Assembly (NCBI GenBank): GCA_003517285.1
Contig: DPAW01000076.1
Span: 1-7,949, forward strand
From: Verrucomicrobiales bacterium
GTDB taxonomy: Bacteria > Verrucomicrobiota > Verrucomicrobiia > Limisphaerales > UBA1100
Reading direction: 5' to 3'
DNA length: 7,949 bases
Below, one piece after another: positions 7,841 to 7,949 of this stretch. Each line of letters starts with the position of its first letter. Position 1 is the first letter of the stretch. Below the pieces are notes generated by a model. It saw only the letters and a program-made list of their open reading frames with translations, made no database searches and was not told the origin of the DNA. A program made the position numbers and the translations under genes.

Positions 7841-7949
7841 CTAACCTTTCATCAACAGGACTGTGAGGATTCCGGCGCCAATTAATAACACGGGCCAAGT
7901 AAGCGCCAATCCCCAAAGACACATATGGCCGAAAGACCGCGGCATGGAC
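7841..7949 (-). CDS. C-terminal end of a short membrane protein (partial at window edge)
   Basis: Reading in from the right edge on the minus strand, one frame encodes 35 residues (S-M-P-R-S-F-G-H-M-C-L-W-G...) and stops at TAG 7843-7841. The last part, about residues 9-32 counted from the edge, is strongly hydrophobic (LALTWPVLLIGAGILTVLL) and ends in Met-Lys-Gly, as expected for the terminal membrane helix of a protein. It stops 6 bases before the ATG of the coiled-coil gene and shares its strand, which supports it being real and in the same operon. It may start upstream of the window, or at ATG 7945-7943, which would make a 34-residue single-pass peptide. Family unknown. Confidence 0.5.
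   Translation of the reverse strand, partial: SMPRSFGHMCLWGLALTWPVLLIGAGILTVLLMKG

Noticed and set aside
7689..7922. Minus-strand frame of 77 codons overlapping the start of the coiled-coil gene
   Set aside because: The other frame gives a coherent hydrophobic C-terminus that ends just before the coiled-coil start; this one runs out of frame through that gene.

Overview
The window looks like ordinary bacterial chromosome, most plausibly from an uncultured member of the PVC group, perhaps Verrucomicrobiota. The hints are a Tat-exported Gfo/Idh/MocA oxidoreductase of the kind that is abundant in Planctomycetes and Verrucomicrobia, a succinate dehydrogenase of the Bacteroidetes/B. subtilis-like type, and small lineage-specific coiled-coil/membrane proteins. 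This placement is inferred from family flavour only; no rRNA gene or other strong marker is present.

Plus strand, 1-3766: the window opens inside sdhA (succinate dehydrogenase/fumarate reductase flavoprotein), which overlaps sdhB (iron-sulfur subunit) by one base. The membrane cytochrome subunit would be expected upstream, outside the window. After 41 bases comes a complete Tat-signal Gfo/Idh/MocA-family oxidoreductase. Base composition changes visibly between them: sdhAB is moderately AT-rich (roughly 40-55% GC in 60-base samples), while the oxidoreductase is clearly GC-richer (about 60% in one sampled line).

Convergence zone, 3767-3967: about 200 bases lie between the oxidoreductase stop and the ileS stop. 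They hold the start of a possible small membrane protein (from 3776) that runs antisense into the end of ileS. It may be a remnant of a truncated gene. A weak hairpin may end the minus-strand operon.

Minus strand, 7949-3968, read right to left: the C-terminal end of a short membrane protein at the window edge, a 160-residue coiled-coil protein with a C-terminal membrane anchor, a methylated-DNA-protein cysteine methyltransferase (Ogt/MGMT type), and a full-length isoleucyl-tRNA synthetase. Gaps are 6, 45 and 42 bases, consistent with one operon. The clearest sequence oddity is in IleRS: its HIGH signature reads HIGT.

I found no CRISPR array, tRNA, rRNA, insertion sequence or obvious new multi-gene system. 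The findings are modest: the HIGT motif, the possible gene remnant at the convergence point, the composition step after sdhB, and two unrecognised small membrane proteins upstream of ogt-ileS.
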